Assembly (NCBI RefSeq): GCF_900142675.1
Contig: NZ_FRBS01000006.1
Location: forward strand, 1-64,000
Reading direction: 5' to 3'
Source of the DNA: Shouchella rhizosphaerae
GTDB lineage: Bacteria > Bacillota > Bacilli > Bacillales > Bacillaceae_D
Length of the DNA: 64,000 nt
This document shows positions 26,100 through 34,902 of the stretch, one piece after another. A program made the position numbers and the translations under genes. Under the pieces are notes generated by a model. The model saw nothing but the letters and a program-made list of their open reading frames with translations, did no database searches and was not told the DNA's origin. How positions within the stretch are numbered: position 1 is the first letter of the stretch; every line of letters begins with the position of its first letter.

Positions 26100-27684
26100 T
26101 CCTCCACAACGTTGTTCGATTAATTTGTAAACGTTCAGCTGTTTTTGATTGGTTATAGCCTTCCTCTTCAAGCACATGTTTAATCAACGTTTTTTCCATT
26201 TCCTCCAGCGTCTGTTCTAAATCAATTCGAGCGAAGCCTTTTTCTGACCAACTGTCGCTAAAGTCAATATACGGTTGGCTTGTTGCTACGACTTTTGCAA
26301 AGATGAACTCCTTTAGCCAATTTAAATTTCCCATAATCGCTGGGTGAATGCTGCCCCGGTAGCCAATAATTTGCTTGCCGTATAGCTGGTTCGCTTCTGC
26401 AATTAAGCGTCTTATAAAGCCTGGCCATTCGGATTTGCGTTCACATAACGGCGGTATCCAAACAGTTGGCATATCGTTTAGAAAAGACAACGGCTTTTCG
26501 CTGTGGACAACATAAGGCGCTGTTTTAAGCACTGTGCCCTCTAGTTGTCTCCATTGTGTAGTAGAAAGTTCTTCTGCATGGGTAATAAACAAGGAAAGCC
26601 CGTTTGCTTCAAAATCAGGCACATTCAATAAATCTTTTGCCCGGCATGTAATGGCCAATTTTGGCAAAAGTCCTTTTGCGAGCGCTTGTTCTCCAGACCC
26701 GTTTTTGCCAATAAGCGCTACAGAATGTTTGCCAGTAGCGGCTTCATAGTCACGAGATAGCGAATCGTTTGCCCCGAGGACGAGCGGTACGGATAAATGA
26801 GGTACTTCAAACACGGTAGCTCCTTTTGGCAGCGATTGGTGGAGAGCTGTCGCCGTTAATAGCCAGGTCGGTGCCTTTTCAGTGCCGATGTTTTTTACAG
26901 CGAAGCAAACGTTGTTTCCGCCTGCTTCTGTAAAGAAAGCGTGTGTTTTGTTTTGAATAAGTGAAAGTAATTGGCTGGTCGCTGCTTTCAGCAACGTCTC
27001 GTTCTCTTGGAGCTTGTCGCTTATAGCAAACACATGCCCCGTTCCATCAGCTAAAAGCTGGAACTGGTCAGACTGAAAAAAGGCAGAACGAAAATATTGA
27101 TGCTGTTGCTTGCTGTCATTCATTTTTCTGCCTAAAAGGTCCGCTTGCTCAAGTGCAGTTCTGACAGATTCTTCTCCAGATGTAATTAAAATTCCTTCCA
27201 ACCCATGTTTGTTCGCCAAGCTCGTCGTAATGGCGTCACCGACTATCATCTTCCGCCCGGCTGCCTTGGCGGCGATAATGGCTGGTTCCACTTCTTCTTC
27301 TTTCATGACTGCTGTGATTGGAATGTCGGTTTCGATTAACTCTGTTACTTTCGTAAAGCTTAGGGAAATGTTTTCAAAGGCAATAATTTCTGTTTGTTCC
27401 CGCTCGGCTTGGATGAGCAAAATCATTCGTAAAATATCAAAGCCAGATATAGGAACTTCAACAACAGGTTTTTCTGTCCGAGTGCGAATCACTTTAGCCG
27501 TTCCACCACGGCTAATAAATATATCGGTCTGCGCTTGTACTTCTGTTGTCAATAGAGGCAAAGATTGCTGAAGGTCCGCTATATGGATCGTCATATCGAG
27601 ATGTTCGAATTCATTTTGTATTCGTTTAAATGTTTCTGCTAAGCCCTCATAAGGGGCGATGATCGTAACGTGTATTTTGCGCAT
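26089..27684 (-). CDS. PrpR_N-type regulator with a degenerate sigma-54 ATPase domain
   Basis: A 531-aa regulator. A PrpR_N ligand domain (about 1-190) has the usual GGTAKVIR and PVVEVPISGFDILR. A central AAA+-like region follows in which the Walker A lysine is lost (GKNGSGEQ instead of GETGTGKE), the Walker B acid residues are replaced (LFITHA) and the sigma-54 loop GAFTGA is absent. The C-terminal Fis-type HTH is intact (NQSKTAERLQINRTTLWRKLK split near 505-530). It therefore probably works with sigma-A as an activator or repressor of kdgT-dtnK-pdxA2 directly downstream. ATG 27684 is set by GGAGGG. Confidence 0.85.
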   Translation of the reverse strand: MRKIHVTIIAPYEGLAETFKRIQNEFEHLDMTIHIADLQQSLPLLTTEVQAQTDIFISRGGTAKVIRTRTEKPVVEVPISGFDILRMILLIQAEREQTEIIAFENISLSFTKVTELIETDIPITAVMKEEEVEPAIIAAKAAGRKMIVGDAITTSLANKHGLEGILITSGEESVRTALEQADLLGRKMNDSKQQHQYFRSAFFQSDQFQLLADGTGHVFAISDKLQENETLLKAATSQLLSLIQNKTHAFFTEAGGNNVCFAVKNIGTEKAPTWLLTATALHQSLPKGATVFEVPHLSVPLVLGANDSLSRDYEAATGKHSVALIGKNGSGEQALAKGLLPKLAITCRAKDLLNVPDFEANGLSLFITHAEELSTTQWRQLEGTVLKTAPYVVHSEKPLSFLNDMPTVWIPPLCERKSEWPGFIRRLIAEANQLYGKQIIGYRGSIHPAIMGNLNWLKEFIFAKVVATSQPYIDFSDSWSEKGFARIDLEQTLEEMEKTLIKHVLEEEGYNQSKTAERLQINRTTLWRKLK

Positions 27685-27786
27685 CGTTTTCCCTCCATCA
27701 TGCAACTGCCCTGCAAAGCCGTTATCTTTTAGAAAGTACCACGATCAAATAAGGAAAACAATAATAGCTACAAGGATAGCTTGTAT

Positions 27787-27799
27787 GAAATTTTATTTC
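27787..27799. promoter_or_regulatory. Inverted repeat upstream of murQ
   Basis: GAAAT-TTT-ATTTC, a perfect 5-bp-arm repeat 20 nt before the -35 box. RpiR/MurR-family operators often have this GAAAT/ATTTC form. Possible regulator site. Confidence 0.4.
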
Positions 27800-27818
27800 G
27801 TAATTAATTAAAATTATA

Positions 27819-27847
27819 TTGACGTTTTATTTCTATAGAGCGATAAT
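27819..27847 (+). promoter_or_regulatory. Sigma-A promoter of the murQ operon
   Basis: TTGACG, a 17-nt spacer and GATAAT (five of six in both boxes), about 40 nt before the start codon, within AT-rich DNA. Confidence 0.65.
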
Positions 27848-27885
27848 AAATATATAAATATGCAATTGATTAAGAGGTGAATGGT

Positions 27886-28776
27886 TTGATTGATAAGTTA
27901 AAAACAGAAACGCGCAACCAAGCGACAATGGCGCTTGACAGTATGCCGATTCACGATATTTTAAAAGCAATGAATAGAGAAGATGGAAAAGTGCCAACAG
28001 CCATTGCAACACAACTACCGCTAATTGAAAAGGCGGTCAAATTAGTGATTGCTTCTTTCCAACAGGGCGGAAGGCTCATTTATGCGGGCGCTGGTACTTC
28101 AGGACGATTAGGTGTTTTAGATGCTGTTGAATGCAAACCTACTTTTGGTGTTTCACCGGAAATGGTTCGTGGTGTAATTGCCGGCGGCGAGCAAGCATTT
28201 ACAGAAGCAGTCGAAGGGGCAGAAGACGACGAGCGTGCAGGTGCAAATGATTGTAACCGCTTAAATATAGGCGAAAAGGACACGGTTATTGCTCTTGCAG
28301 CTAGCGGGCGCACGCCGTATGCGATTGGCGTGTTGAAAGAGGCAGAGGCTCGTGGGGCTAACACGGTATCCATTGCTTGCAACAAGGAGGCGAAAATGAG
28401 CCAATACGCTGCCGTTGCGATTGAAGTAGAAACGGGGCCGGAAGTGTTGACTGGATCAACTCGCTTAAAAGCAGGAACAGCCCAAAAGCTCATTTTAAAT
28501 ATGATTTCAACAACAGCAATGGTTGGGATTGGCAAGGTCTATCAAAATTTAATGGTCGACGTACAACCGACAAACCAAAAACTAGTTGAGCGCGCCAAAC
28601 GGATTATTATGGAAGCAACCGATTCAACCTATGAGACAGCAGCCGACTATTACCAAAAAGCAAATGGGCATGTAAAGGCGGCAATTGTGATGATTTTGCT
28701 TGATTGCTCTTATGATGAAGCGCTTACAAAGTTGCAAAACGCCAAAGGGTTTATTCGCAAAACGGTAGAAAAATAA
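27886..28776 (+). CDS. murQ: N-acetylmuramic acid 6-phosphate etherase
   Basis: Cleaves D-lactate from MurNAc-6-phosphate to give GlcNAc-6-phosphate during cell-wall recycling. 296 aa with a SIS fold. IYAGAGTSGRLGVLDAVE (about 58-75) holds the sugar-phosphate site with catalytic Glu, and LTGSTRLKAGTAQKL follows near 188. TTG 27886 is preferred because AAGAGGTG lies 6 nt upstream; an in-frame GTG at 27877 would overlap that site. First gene of murQ-murP-mupG. Confidence 0.92.
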   Translation: MIDKLKTETRNQATMALDSMPIHDILKAMNREDGKVPTAIATQLPLIEKAVKLVIASFQQGGRLIYAGAGTSGRLGVLDAVECKPTFGVSPEMVRGVIAGGEQAFTEAVEGAEDDERAGANDCNRLNIGEKDTVIALAASGRTPYAIGVLKEAEARGANTVSIACNKEAKMSQYAAVAIEVETGPEVLTGSTRLKAGTAQKLILNMISTTAMVGIGKVYQNLMVDVQPTNQKLVERAKRIIMEATDSTYETAADYYQKANGHVKAAIVMILLDCSYDEALTKLQNAKGFIRKTVEK

Positions 28777-28798
28777 TTTGTGAAAGAAGGGGAAACGT

Positions 28799-30151
28799 GT
28801 GAACAAAGAACAACGCATGGCCTCAGAAATTCTTGAACATATTGGCGGGAAAGGAAATGTCGAGTCCCTTACCCATTGTATGACGCGTGTCCGTGTTGCT
28901 GTAAAAGACGATGCCCTAGTCAATCAAGATGCTTTAAAGAAAATGGAAGGAGTTATGGGAGTCGTTGAAGACGATACATGGCAAATTGTCGTTGGTCCAG
29001 GTACTGTCAATGTCGTTACGGAAGAAATGAAAAAGCTCGCTCGTACAGGGCAAACGTCTTTTGAAGAACAGGCTGCCAACGCCCAGCAAGAACGGAAAAA
29101 GAAAAACAAAACACCATTTAAGCAATTTTTGCGAAGCTTAGGGAATATTTTTATCCCGTTGATTCCAGGCCTTGTTGCCTCAGGTATCATTAATGGCGTG
29201 GCCAACTTCTTAATTAACTCAGGCATGCAAAAAGAAGAACATACGTGGCTTTTGTTAATGACCATTTTAGGAGGCGGCCTATTTACGTATTTGGCGATTG
29301 TTGTTGGATGGAATACCGCTAAAGAATTTGGCGGCACGCCGGTTCTAGGAGCGATCGCGGGGATGTTCATTTTCAACCCGGCCCTTGCCGAGGTGACCGT
29401 ATTTGGCGAAGCCCTTGTGCCAGGGCGTGGCGGATTGTTCGGCGTCATTTTTGCGGCATGGTTAATGACGTTCTTTGAACGCCACATCCGTAAAGTTATA
29501 CCGAAATCGGTCGATATCATTTTCACATCACTGTTTACTGTCGTCATTGTGGGCTTCTTATCGATTTATGCGATTATGCCCGTTGCTGGCATTGTATCGG
29601 ATGGGATCACATCCGGCATCCACTCGATTTTAAACATGGGTGGGCCGATTGCTGGGGCGCTCATGGCAGGCTTTTTCCTTCCGCTTGTCATGGTTGGATT
29701 GCACCATGGCTTAACGCCAATTCATGCGGAGCTTATCAATGTATTCGGTTTTACAACGCTGTTGCCAATTTTAGCAATGGCAGGAGCAGGCCAGGTTGGC
29801 GCAGCAATCGCTATTTTTGTTAAAACGCGGAATCCTCGTCTACGTAATATTATTAAAGGCGGCTTGCCTGTTGGCTTCCTTGGCATCGGGGAACCGTTGC
29901 TTTACGGGGTAACGCTCCCGCTTGGGCGCCCGTTTGTGACAGCCAGTTTAGGTGCGGCTGTTGGTGGGGCCATGCAAGCAATATTTGCCACAGGCTCTAC
30001 AGGAATCGGCGTTTCCGGCTTGTCCCTAACACCGTTAATTGCGGAAGGCAAATACCTCTACTATTTAGGTGGTATTGCGCTCGCCTATTTGTTCGGTTTT
30101 CTGTTCACCTACATGTTCGGTTTTAAAGAAGAAATGGCAAAAGACATTTAA
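28799..30151 (+). CDS. murP: PTS EIIBC component, MurNAc-type
   Basis: A 450-aa membrane component of the phosphotransferase system. The EIIB domain (about 1-85) carries the phosphorylated Cys27 in LTHCMTRVRV; the EIIC domain (about 105-445) has the conserved GEPLLYG and HHGLTPIHAE segments. It takes up and phosphorylates MurNAc or the MurNAc-GlcNAc disaccharide, judged by its place between murQ and mupG. It lacks its own EIIA, so it must borrow one such as EIIA-Glc. GTG start with AAGGGG upstream. Confidence 0.88.
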   Translation: MNKEQRMASEILEHIGGKGNVESLTHCMTRVRVAVKDDALVNQDALKKMEGVMGVVEDDTWQIVVGPGTVNVVTEEMKKLARTGQTSFEEQAANAQQERKKKNKTPFKQFLRSLGNIFIPLIPGLVASGIINGVANFLINSGMQKEEHTWLLLMTILGGGLFTYLAIVVGWNTAKEFGGTPVLGAIAGMFIFNPALAEVTVFGEALVPGRGGLFGVIFAAWLMTFFERHIRKVIPKSVDIIFTSLFTVVIVGFLSIYAIMPVAGIVSDGITSGIHSILNMGGPIAGALMAGFFLPLVMVGLHHGLTPIHAELINVFGFTTLLPILAMAGAGQVGAAIAIFVKTRNPRLRNIIKGGLPVGFLGIGEPLLYGVTLPLGRPFVTASLGAAVGGAMQAIFATGSTGIGVSGLSLTPLIAEGKYLYYLGGIALAYLFGFLFTYMFGFKEEMAKDI

Positions 30152-30169
30152 GTTGGAGGTGAGGAAAGA

Positions 30170-31228
30170 GTGGAGCTTGGTGTATCTGCTTATCTCAGCC
30201 AGCCATTTATAGAGCAAGAAGCTTATATAAAAAAAGCCGCTGCCGCTGGATTTAATGTACTGTTTACTTCATTGCACATCCCTGAAGACGATGCTTCTTT
30301 ATATGCAGAACGGCTCAAGCAAGTTGGAATGTTTGCCAAAGCAAATCATATGCGGCTTATATGCGATGTGTCGCCTGACTCAATGAACCATTTAAACTTG
30401 TCATGGGAACAAGCGAGCAATTTAAAAGAGTGGGGCGTGACAGGATTGCGTATCGATTATGGTGTGGCGACTGAGACGGTCGTGCGCCTATCACAAGAGA
30501 TGCAAGTTGTCTTAAATGCAAGCACTGTCGATAAAAGGGAAGCAATCGCCTTGCGCCAAGCCGGCCTCGATCCAAACAAAGTTGAAGTATGGCATAATTT
30601 TTACCCTCGCCCTGAGACGGGGTTAAGCCGAGAAGACTTTCGTCAAACAAACACCTTTCTGTCTGAAATGGGCTTTTCGGTAATGGCGTTTATTCCTGGC
30701 GACGTGCCTAGGGCTCCGTTGTTCAAGGGTTTGCCGACACTTGAAGACCATCGGGACATGTCGCCGTTTGCCTCGTTTCTAGATCTATATGAAGGCGAAG
30801 GCATTGAAACGATTTTAGTCGGCGACAAGGGCTTGTCTGATAGCAGCTTTGAACAATTTCACGTCTATCATAATGAAAAAGCAGTGCTGTTGCGGGTGCA
30901 GCCAGCGGTGGAGAATGTCGTTGATGTAGAGGAAAAACACCGCAACCGCAAAGATGCAGCCCGTGATGTCCTTCGGTCAGAGTCATCTCGTTCCTTCGCA
31001 TCTATTGGGAAGCGAGACGTAACGCCGGCAAACACTGGGGAGCGGCCTATTGGCACAGTGACAATTGACAATAACCGTTACGGCCGTTACCAAGGCGAAA
31101 TACAAATTACCAAAACAGACTTGCCTGCTGATGAGAAAGTAAATGTGCTAGGCCGGGTGATTGACACCGATGTACCGTTAATTCAGCACATAAAAGGCGG
31201 GCAAAATTGGAAGTTTAAATGGATGTAA
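30170..31228 (+). CDS. mupG: 6-phospho-N-acetylmuramidase (DUF871)
   Basis: A 352-aa MupG enzyme that hydrolyses MurNAc-6P-beta-1,4-GlcNAc inside the cell to MurNAc-6P and GlcNAc. It has a TIM-barrel half (ELGVSAYLSQ, then FTSLHIPED near 34-42, VWHNFYPRPETGLS near 143-156) and a C-terminal cyclophilin-like domain ending in QHIKGGQNWKFKWM. Order murQ-murP-mupG resembles the S. aureus arrangement with mupG moved last. A GGAGGTGAGG site precedes the GTG start. Confidence 0.9.
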   Translation: MELGVSAYLSQPFIEQEAYIKKAAAAGFNVLFTSLHIPEDDASLYAERLKQVGMFAKANHMRLICDVSPDSMNHLNLSWEQASNLKEWGVTGLRIDYGVATETVVRLSQEMQVVLNASTVDKREAIALRQAGLDPNKVEVWHNFYPRPETGLSREDFRQTNTFLSEMGFSVMAFIPGDVPRAPLFKGLPTLEDHRDMSPFASFLDLYEGEGIETILVGDKGLSDSSFEQFHVYHNEKAVLLRVQPAVENVVDVEEKHRNRKDAARDVLRSESSRSFASIGKRDVTPANTGERPIGTVTIDNNRYGRYQGEIQITKTDLPADEKVNVLGRVIDTDVPLIQHIKGGQNWKFKWM

Positions 31229-31229
31229 C

Positions 31230-31257
31230 AGGAGCAGGCACAACCTGCTCCTTTTTG
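31230..31257 (+). terminator. Terminator of the mur operon
   Basis: 9-bp stem (31230-31238 with 31244-31252) with five T after it. Confidence 0.85.
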
Positions 31258-31379
31258 TTTTGTGTATAGCTGCTGTTTGTGTTTTACTTTATCGTTAAAC
31301 TTTTGCTTTTCCATCCTATGCTTAACAGAATCGTTCTGAAAAGGTAAACTATAGTTGGAACGTGAGAAGGAGTGGTGAA

Positions 31380-32384
31380 ATGGTCACAATGGGTGATATC
31401 GCGAAAAAAGCGGGTGTAAGCACGGTAACAGTTTCGAAAGCGCTGAATGATAAAGAGGGCGTTAGCGATGAGATGAAACGAAAAATCAAGCAGATGGCAG
31501 CTGATATGGGCTATCGCTTTCATGCGGCCGCTAAGTCAATGAGAAGCGGGCGCACCAATAATATCGTCATCTTGATCCCGGAACGATTTGCCGGTGATGA
31601 GCAAGCATTTTATTTAAAGTTTTACAGGCAAATTATATCGGTACTTGAATCCTATGACTACTACGGCATCTTACAAATATTGAGCTCCGATGATGAAGAG
31701 CGGCTCATGCTGCCGAAAGCATTTTTAGAAAACAGGGCGGACGGCGTTATTGTGCTTGGCCAGCCAAAAAAGGAATACATTGAACATGTAACAAAAGAAA
31801 ACGTGCCTCTCGTATTCCTTGATTTTTATACGGACCAATTGAATGCGGATGTGGTCGTCACTGATAATTTTTATGCCGTTTATGAGTTGACGAACTATTT
31901 AATTAGCCAAGGCCACCGTGAAATCGGGTTTGTTGGCAATGTCCACACAACAAGTAGCATCCAAGACCGCTTTTTAGGAATGTATAAATCGTTGCTAGAA
32001 CACCGGCTCCCTTTTAATGAGCGGTACTTGGTCAGTGATCGCGATGATGCGGGCCGTTTTATTGACTTAGTATTGCCGGAAAAGCTGCCGACTGCTTTTG
32101 TGTGCAATTGCGACCATGTAGGCTATTTGCTTATCAAAAAGTTGTCGGATAGCGGAATCCGTGTCCCGGAAGACTGTTCTGTTGTCGGCTTTGATAATGA
32201 TATTTACGCAACGTTGTCGACCCCGCCTTTAACAACAGTGGAAGTCGATTTAGAAGAGATGGCCAAAGTGGCCACAAAACGAATGATTGAAAAGCTCGAA
32301 GGCGATAAAGGCAGCGATGGCTATGGGAGGATATTAATCAAAGGATCGATTGTCTTTCGCGAATCGGTAAAGAATATTCAATAG
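31380..32384 (+). CDS. LacI-family regulator of the mannan locus
   Basis: A 334-aa regulator with the HTH MGDIAKKAGVSTVTVSKALN near 4-23 and a periplasmic-binding-like effector domain. ATG 31380 is chosen because AAGGAG lies about 8 nt upstream. It precedes the GH1-ROK-ABC-mannanase operon, whose promoter contains an AAACGTTAA core of LacI type, so it is the likely repressor with a manno-oligosaccharide inducer. Regulation of the mur operon before it is a less likely alternative. Confidence 0.86.
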   Translation: MVTMGDIAKKAGVSTVTVSKALNDKEGVSDEMKRKIKQMAADMGYRFHAAAKSMRSGRTNNIVILIPERFAGDEQAFYLKFYRQIISVLESYDYYGILQILSSDDEERLMLPKAFLENRADGVIVLGQPKKEYIEHVTKENVPLVFLDFYTDQLNADVVVTDNFYAVYELTNYLISQGHREIGFVGNVHTTSSIQDRFLGMYKSLLEHRLPFNERYLVSDRDDAGRFIDLVLPEKLPTAFVCNCDHVGYLLIKKLSDSGIRVPEDCSVVGFDNDIYATLSTPPLTTVEVDLEEMAKVATKRMIEKLEGDKGSDGYGRILIKGSIVFRESVKNIQ

Positions 32385-32411
32385 GATTGAACAACTAAAC
32401 GTACTTCTTTC

Positions 32412-32437
32412 AACAGCTTGCAAAAGCTGTTTTTTTG
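32412..32437 (+). terminator. Terminator after the LacI gene
   Basis: 8-bp stem (32412-32419 with 32424-32431), GCAA loop, T-run. Confidence 0.85.
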
Positions 32438-32462
32438 TTTATTTTCATTTTGGCTATTGACT

Positions 32463-32476
32463 AGTAATCGCTTTCA
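32463..32476. promoter_or_regulatory. cre site upstream of the mannan operon
   Basis: Minus strand reads TGAAAGCGATTACT, 13 of 14 positions of the cre consensus, about 40 nt before the -35 box. Confidence 0.6.
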
Positions 32477-32501
32477 TATTAAGGTTATCGTATCTTTATC
32501 T

Positions 32502-32529
32502 TTTACTTAAACGTTAACTTAAATAGAAT
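32502..32529 (+). promoter_or_regulatory. Promoter with embedded LacI-type operator, mannan operon
   Basis: TTTACT (32502-32507), a 16-nt spacer and TAGAAT (32524-32529). The spacer is nearly filled by CTTAAACGTTAACT (32506-32519), centred on CG like LacI-family operators, so repressor binding would block RNA polymerase. Confidence 0.5.
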
Positions 32530-32567
32530 AGAGACAAAATCAAACTCGTTAGAAAAGGGGAGAAACG

Positions 32568-33956
32568 ATGACGACGTATCTGTTTCCACCTGACTTTTGG
32601 TGGGGGACGGCCGTGTCGGCTACGCAAATTGAAGGAGCGGCAGACCGTGACGGCAAAGGCAAAAACATTTGGGATCACTGGTATGAAATCGAGCCAAACC
32701 GTTTTTTTAACGAGGTAGGGCCAGCCAAAACATCGCAATTTTATGATCGCTATAAGGATGACATTGCTTTAATGAAAAAACTTGGCCATACATCATTTCG
32801 CTTCTCCATCTCTTGGTCAAGGCTTATTCCTGCAGGAAATGGCGCGGTGAACAAAAAAGCCGTTCAATTTTACGATCAAGTCATTGATGAATTGCTCGCT
32901 GCAGGGATTACGCCGTTTGTTAATTTATTTCACTTTGATATGCCAATGGCGATGCAGAAAATAGGCGGTTTTGAAAACCGTGAAGTCGCCTATGCGTTTG
33001 CCCGTTACGCGGAAATATGCTTTACGCATTTCGGGGACCGTGTGAAAACGTGGTTTACCCATAATGAACCGATTGTGCCAGTGGAAGGCGGTTATTTATA
33101 CGAGTTCCATTACCCGAAAGTCGTTGATTTCAAGCGGGCAGTCCAAGTTGGCTACCATACAATGCTCTCTAGTGCTCTAGCAATTGAACGCTACCGCCGT
33201 TTAGGGCAAGGAGGCAAGATAGGCATCATTTTAAACTTAACACCATCCTACCCTCGTGCAGAGGAAAACGAACGAGATGTAGAAGCAGCTAAACTCGCTG
33301 ATGCTTTTTTTAACCGTTCTTTTCTCGATCCGTCTGTGAAAGGGACTTTCCCGCAAGAACTAGTGGCAATTTTAAAACAATATGGGCTTATGCCTCATGT
33401 AGAAGAGGGCGACAAAGCAGTGATTTCTGGAAATACAGTTGATTTACTGGGGGTGAATTATTACCAACCACGTCGGGTGAAAGCGAAAGAGACGCCTATA
33501 GGAGATGGCCCGCTTATGCCAGGAACATTTTTTGATAGCTACGATATGCCTGGCAAAAAAATCAATCCCCATCGTGGCTGGGAAATTTACGAAAAAGGCA
33601 TTTATGATTTATTGATGAACATAAAGGATCATTATGGAAATATCGAGTGCTTTATTTCTGAGAATGGAATGGGTGTTGAAGGGGAAGAAAAATTCCGTGA
33701 TGAAGCTGGTGTTATTCAAGATGACTACCGGATTGAATTCATCTCAAACCATTTGCGCTGGCTCCATAAAGCGCTAACCGAGGGCGCTAATGTGAAAGGG
33801 TACCATTTGTGGACGTTTATGGACAATTGGTCGTGGACAAATGCTTATAAAAACCGCTATGGATTTGTGTCTGTTGATTTGGGGAAAGATGGAAATCGGA
33901 CGGTTAAAAAAAGCGGCTGGTGGTTTAAAACGGTAATTGAAAACAATGGCTTCTAG
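32568..33956 (+). CDS. GH1 beta-glycosidase, possibly acting on 6-phosphorylated beta-mannosides/glucosides
   Basis: A 462-aa cytoplasmic GH1 enzyme with acid/base Glu167 (THNEP) and nucleophile Glu365 (ISENG). In the C-terminal aglycone loop, Ser422 and Tyr431 of DNWSWTNAYKNRYGF match the phosphate-binding Ser and Tyr of 6-phospho-beta-galactosidase LacG; the Lys is shifted by one place (Lys428, Asn429). Ordinary beta-glucosidases have Glu where Ser422 is. It should cleave manno- or gluco-disaccharides delivered by the ABC importer, perhaps after phosphorylation by the adjoining ROK kinase. First gene of the operon. Confidence 0.85.
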   Translation: MTTYLFPPDFWWGTAVSATQIEGAADRDGKGKNIWDHWYEIEPNRFFNEVGPAKTSQFYDRYKDDIALMKKLGHTSFRFSISWSRLIPAGNGAVNKKAVQFYDQVIDELLAAGITPFVNLFHFDMPMAMQKIGGFENREVAYAFARYAEICFTHFGDRVKTWFTHNEPIVPVEGGYLYEFHYPKVVDFKRAVQVGYHTMLSSALAIERYRRLGQGGKIGIILNLTPSYPRAEENERDVEAAKLADAFFNRSFLDPSVKGTFPQELVAILKQYGLMPHVEEGDKAVISGNTVDLLGVNYYQPRRVKAKETPIGDGPLMPGTFFDSYDMPGKKINPHRGWEIYEKGIYDLLMNIKDHYGNIECFISENGMGVEGEEKFRDEAGVIQDDYRIEFISNHLRWLHKALTEGANVKGYHLWTFMDNWSWTNAYKNRYGFVSVDLGKDGNRTVKKSGWWFKTVIENNGF

Positions 33957-34878
33957 CGAAGTTGTTGGAAGGGAGAGAAAGCATCTGAATTTGTTGGCAT
34001 TCGACATTGGCGGGACGACGATTAAACATGGCGTGGTAACGGCTAAAGGTGACATTTTGCAAAAGGGCATCGATGTGACGCCTGCAAGTATGGCGCTTCT
34101 GTTTGAATTGTTACAGGACATAAAACATCGTTATGCCGCCAACTACACGCTTTCAGGCGCGGCATTTAGCACGCCTGGAATACCGAATCAAGCAACTGGG
34201 TTTATCGACGGCGGCAGCGCCCTCTCTTATTTGCATGAAGTGCCATTTAAGCAAAAGGCACAGGAGTGCATGCAGCTAGCAGTAAGCTTTGAAAATGACG
34301 CCAACTGCGCAGCTCTTGCGGAGATGTGGCTAGGGAGCGCGCGAAAAATGAAAGACATTGTTATGGTTGTTGCTGGATCGGGTATAGGCGGTTCGATTAT
34401 TAAAGATGGCGCCATTCATCGCGGAGCAAATGGCTACGGCGGCGAATTTGGCTACATGGTTATGAATAAACACGGAGAAACGTTCAGCAGCATTACCTCC
34501 CCCGTTGAACTGGCAAAACGCGTGTCCGCTGCTAAACGTGCAAACATCGATGCCATTCGCGTATTTGAACTTGCTGAAGCTGGTGATGAGGTCGCCCGTG
34601 TGGAAGTTGATCGGCATTTTTATTATTTGGCAGTAGGCCTGTACAATCTACAATTTACCTATGATCCAGAAGCGATTTTAATCGGCGGCGCAATAAGTGA
34701 ACGAAACGATTATATTCCACGTATTTACGAGAAAATCGATTTGCTTATAAAAGCCAATTCAATGGTGGATCTGCGGCCCAATTTATGGAAATGCCAATTT
34801 GGCAATGATGCCAATTTAATTGGGGCTGTCGCTTACTTTAACCAGTCCTTTTGCCCAAAACCAGAAATTGCAGGATAA
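33946..34878 (+). CDS. ROK-family sugar kinase
   Basis: About 310 aa. The ATP site AFDIGGTTIKHG comes near the start, ENDANCAALAE holds the catalytic Asp, and GSGIGGSII and GANGYGGEFGY follow. The cysteine zinc cluster typical of ROK glucokinases is missing, as in BglK-type beta-glucoside kinases. It could phosphorylate imported mannobiose/cellobiose or free mannose. The start is uncertain: ATG 33946 overlaps GH1 and lacks a ribosome site, while GGAAGGGAG at about 33968 points to a start near 33985-33993 (CTG or TTG). Confidence 0.83.
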   Translation: MASSEVVGRERKHLNLLAFDIGGTTIKHGVVTAKGDILQKGIDVTPASMALLFELLQDIKHRYAANYTLSGAAFSTPGIPNQATGFIDGGSALSYLHEVPFKQKAQECMQLAVSFENDANCAALAEMWLGSARKMKDIVMVVAGSGIGGSIIKDGAIHRGANGYGGEFGYMVMNKHGETFSSITSPVELAKRVSAAKRANIDAIRVFELAEAGDEVARVEVDRHFYYLAVGLYNLQFTYDPEAILIGGAISERNDYIPRIYEKIDLLIKANSMVDLRPNLWKCQFGNDANLIGAVAYFNQSFCPKPEIAG

Positions 34879-34902
34879 GCATGCGTTGAGAGGAGGAAAT
34901 GT

